NCBI GenBank assembly: GCA_023265215.1 | Contig: JAHFUH010000353.1 | Coordinates: forward strand, 1 to 6,019 | Length of the DNA: 6,019 bases | DNA from: Acidobacteriota bacterium | Lineage (GTDB): Bacteria; Acidobacteriota; UBA6911 | Direction: 5' to 3' | In this document: positions 6,010 to 6,019 of the stretch, piece by piece | Position numbering within the stretch: position 1 is the first letter of the stretch | Layout: every line of letters begins with the position of its first letter | Program-made: the position numbers and the translations under genes | Notes under the pieces: generated by a model | Database searches by the model: none | What the model was told of the DNA's origin: nothing | What the model saw: the letters and a program-made list of their open reading frames with translations, nothing else

Positions 6010-6019
6010 TCTCGTCGCG

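Larger units (their letters stand above)
5694..6019. other. Intergenic region upstream of the carboxyltransferase operon
   Basis: This stretch holds no credible gene. The part nearest the operon (5694-5860) must contain its promoter, read leftward. A TAAAAT-like -10 lies on the minus strand at 5766-5761, but no good -35 sits at the right distance. A TAACGTTA palindrome is at 5820-5827. The outer part, 5864 to the edge, is a cluster of short repeats listed separately. No terminator for a gene beyond the right edge can be judged because the sequence stops inside a palindrome. Confidence 0.5.

Overview
The window is a chromosomal fragment of a moderately GC-balanced free-living bacterium. It holds four intact protein genes with several palindromic intergenic sequences between and around them. 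I see no rRNA, tRNA, CRISPR array, transposase, phage gene or other mobile gene. The PQQ-like propeller protein opens its ectodomain with a W-x-x-Y-R-G-P-G-R-x-G motif. The biotin carrier has a T-R-K-F-K-x-R-K-P N-terminal segment. The gaps carry TTTGGAGTGCGG-type hairpins and CACAAAGA repeats. Together these resemble Acidobacteriota, with Verrucomicrobiota as an alternative. This is recall of family style, not a search result.

Layout from left to right. Positions 1-212 are non-coding and carry a near-perfect 35-nt hairpin at the edge and a second hairpin just after the stop codon of the first gene. Positions 213-1748 (minus) encode a membrane-anchored PQQ-like beta-propeller protein. Positions 1749-2091 are a divergent intergenic region with a 25-nt inverted repeat (23/25 matching) and an AT-rich core. 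Positions 2092-3717 (plus) encode a DHA2-type major facilitator exporter with a good Shine-Dalgarno. Positions 3718-3768 are a short convergent gap filled by a strong stem-loop, a likely bidirectional terminator. Positions 3769-4134 and 4149-5693 (both minus) form a two-gene operon. The carboxyltransferase (PccB/MmdA type) is transcribed first and the biotin carrier protein second, 14 nt apart. Positions 5694-6019 are non-coding and end in a cluster of short direct and inverted repeats that runs off the window.

The carboxyltransferase and the biotin carrier clearly work together: the carrier brings carboxybiotin to the carboxyltransferase, which moves CO2 to or from an acyl-CoA. The biotin carboxylase needed for a carboxylase, or the membrane decarboxylase subunit needed for a sodium-pump decarboxylase, is not in the window. 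The direction of the reaction is therefore undecided. The exporter and the propeller protein are divergent neighbours that may share a control region but have no evident functional link to the biotin enzyme. I found no convincing new multi-gene system. The most interesting material is the intergenic repeat content and the incomplete biotin-enzyme operon.
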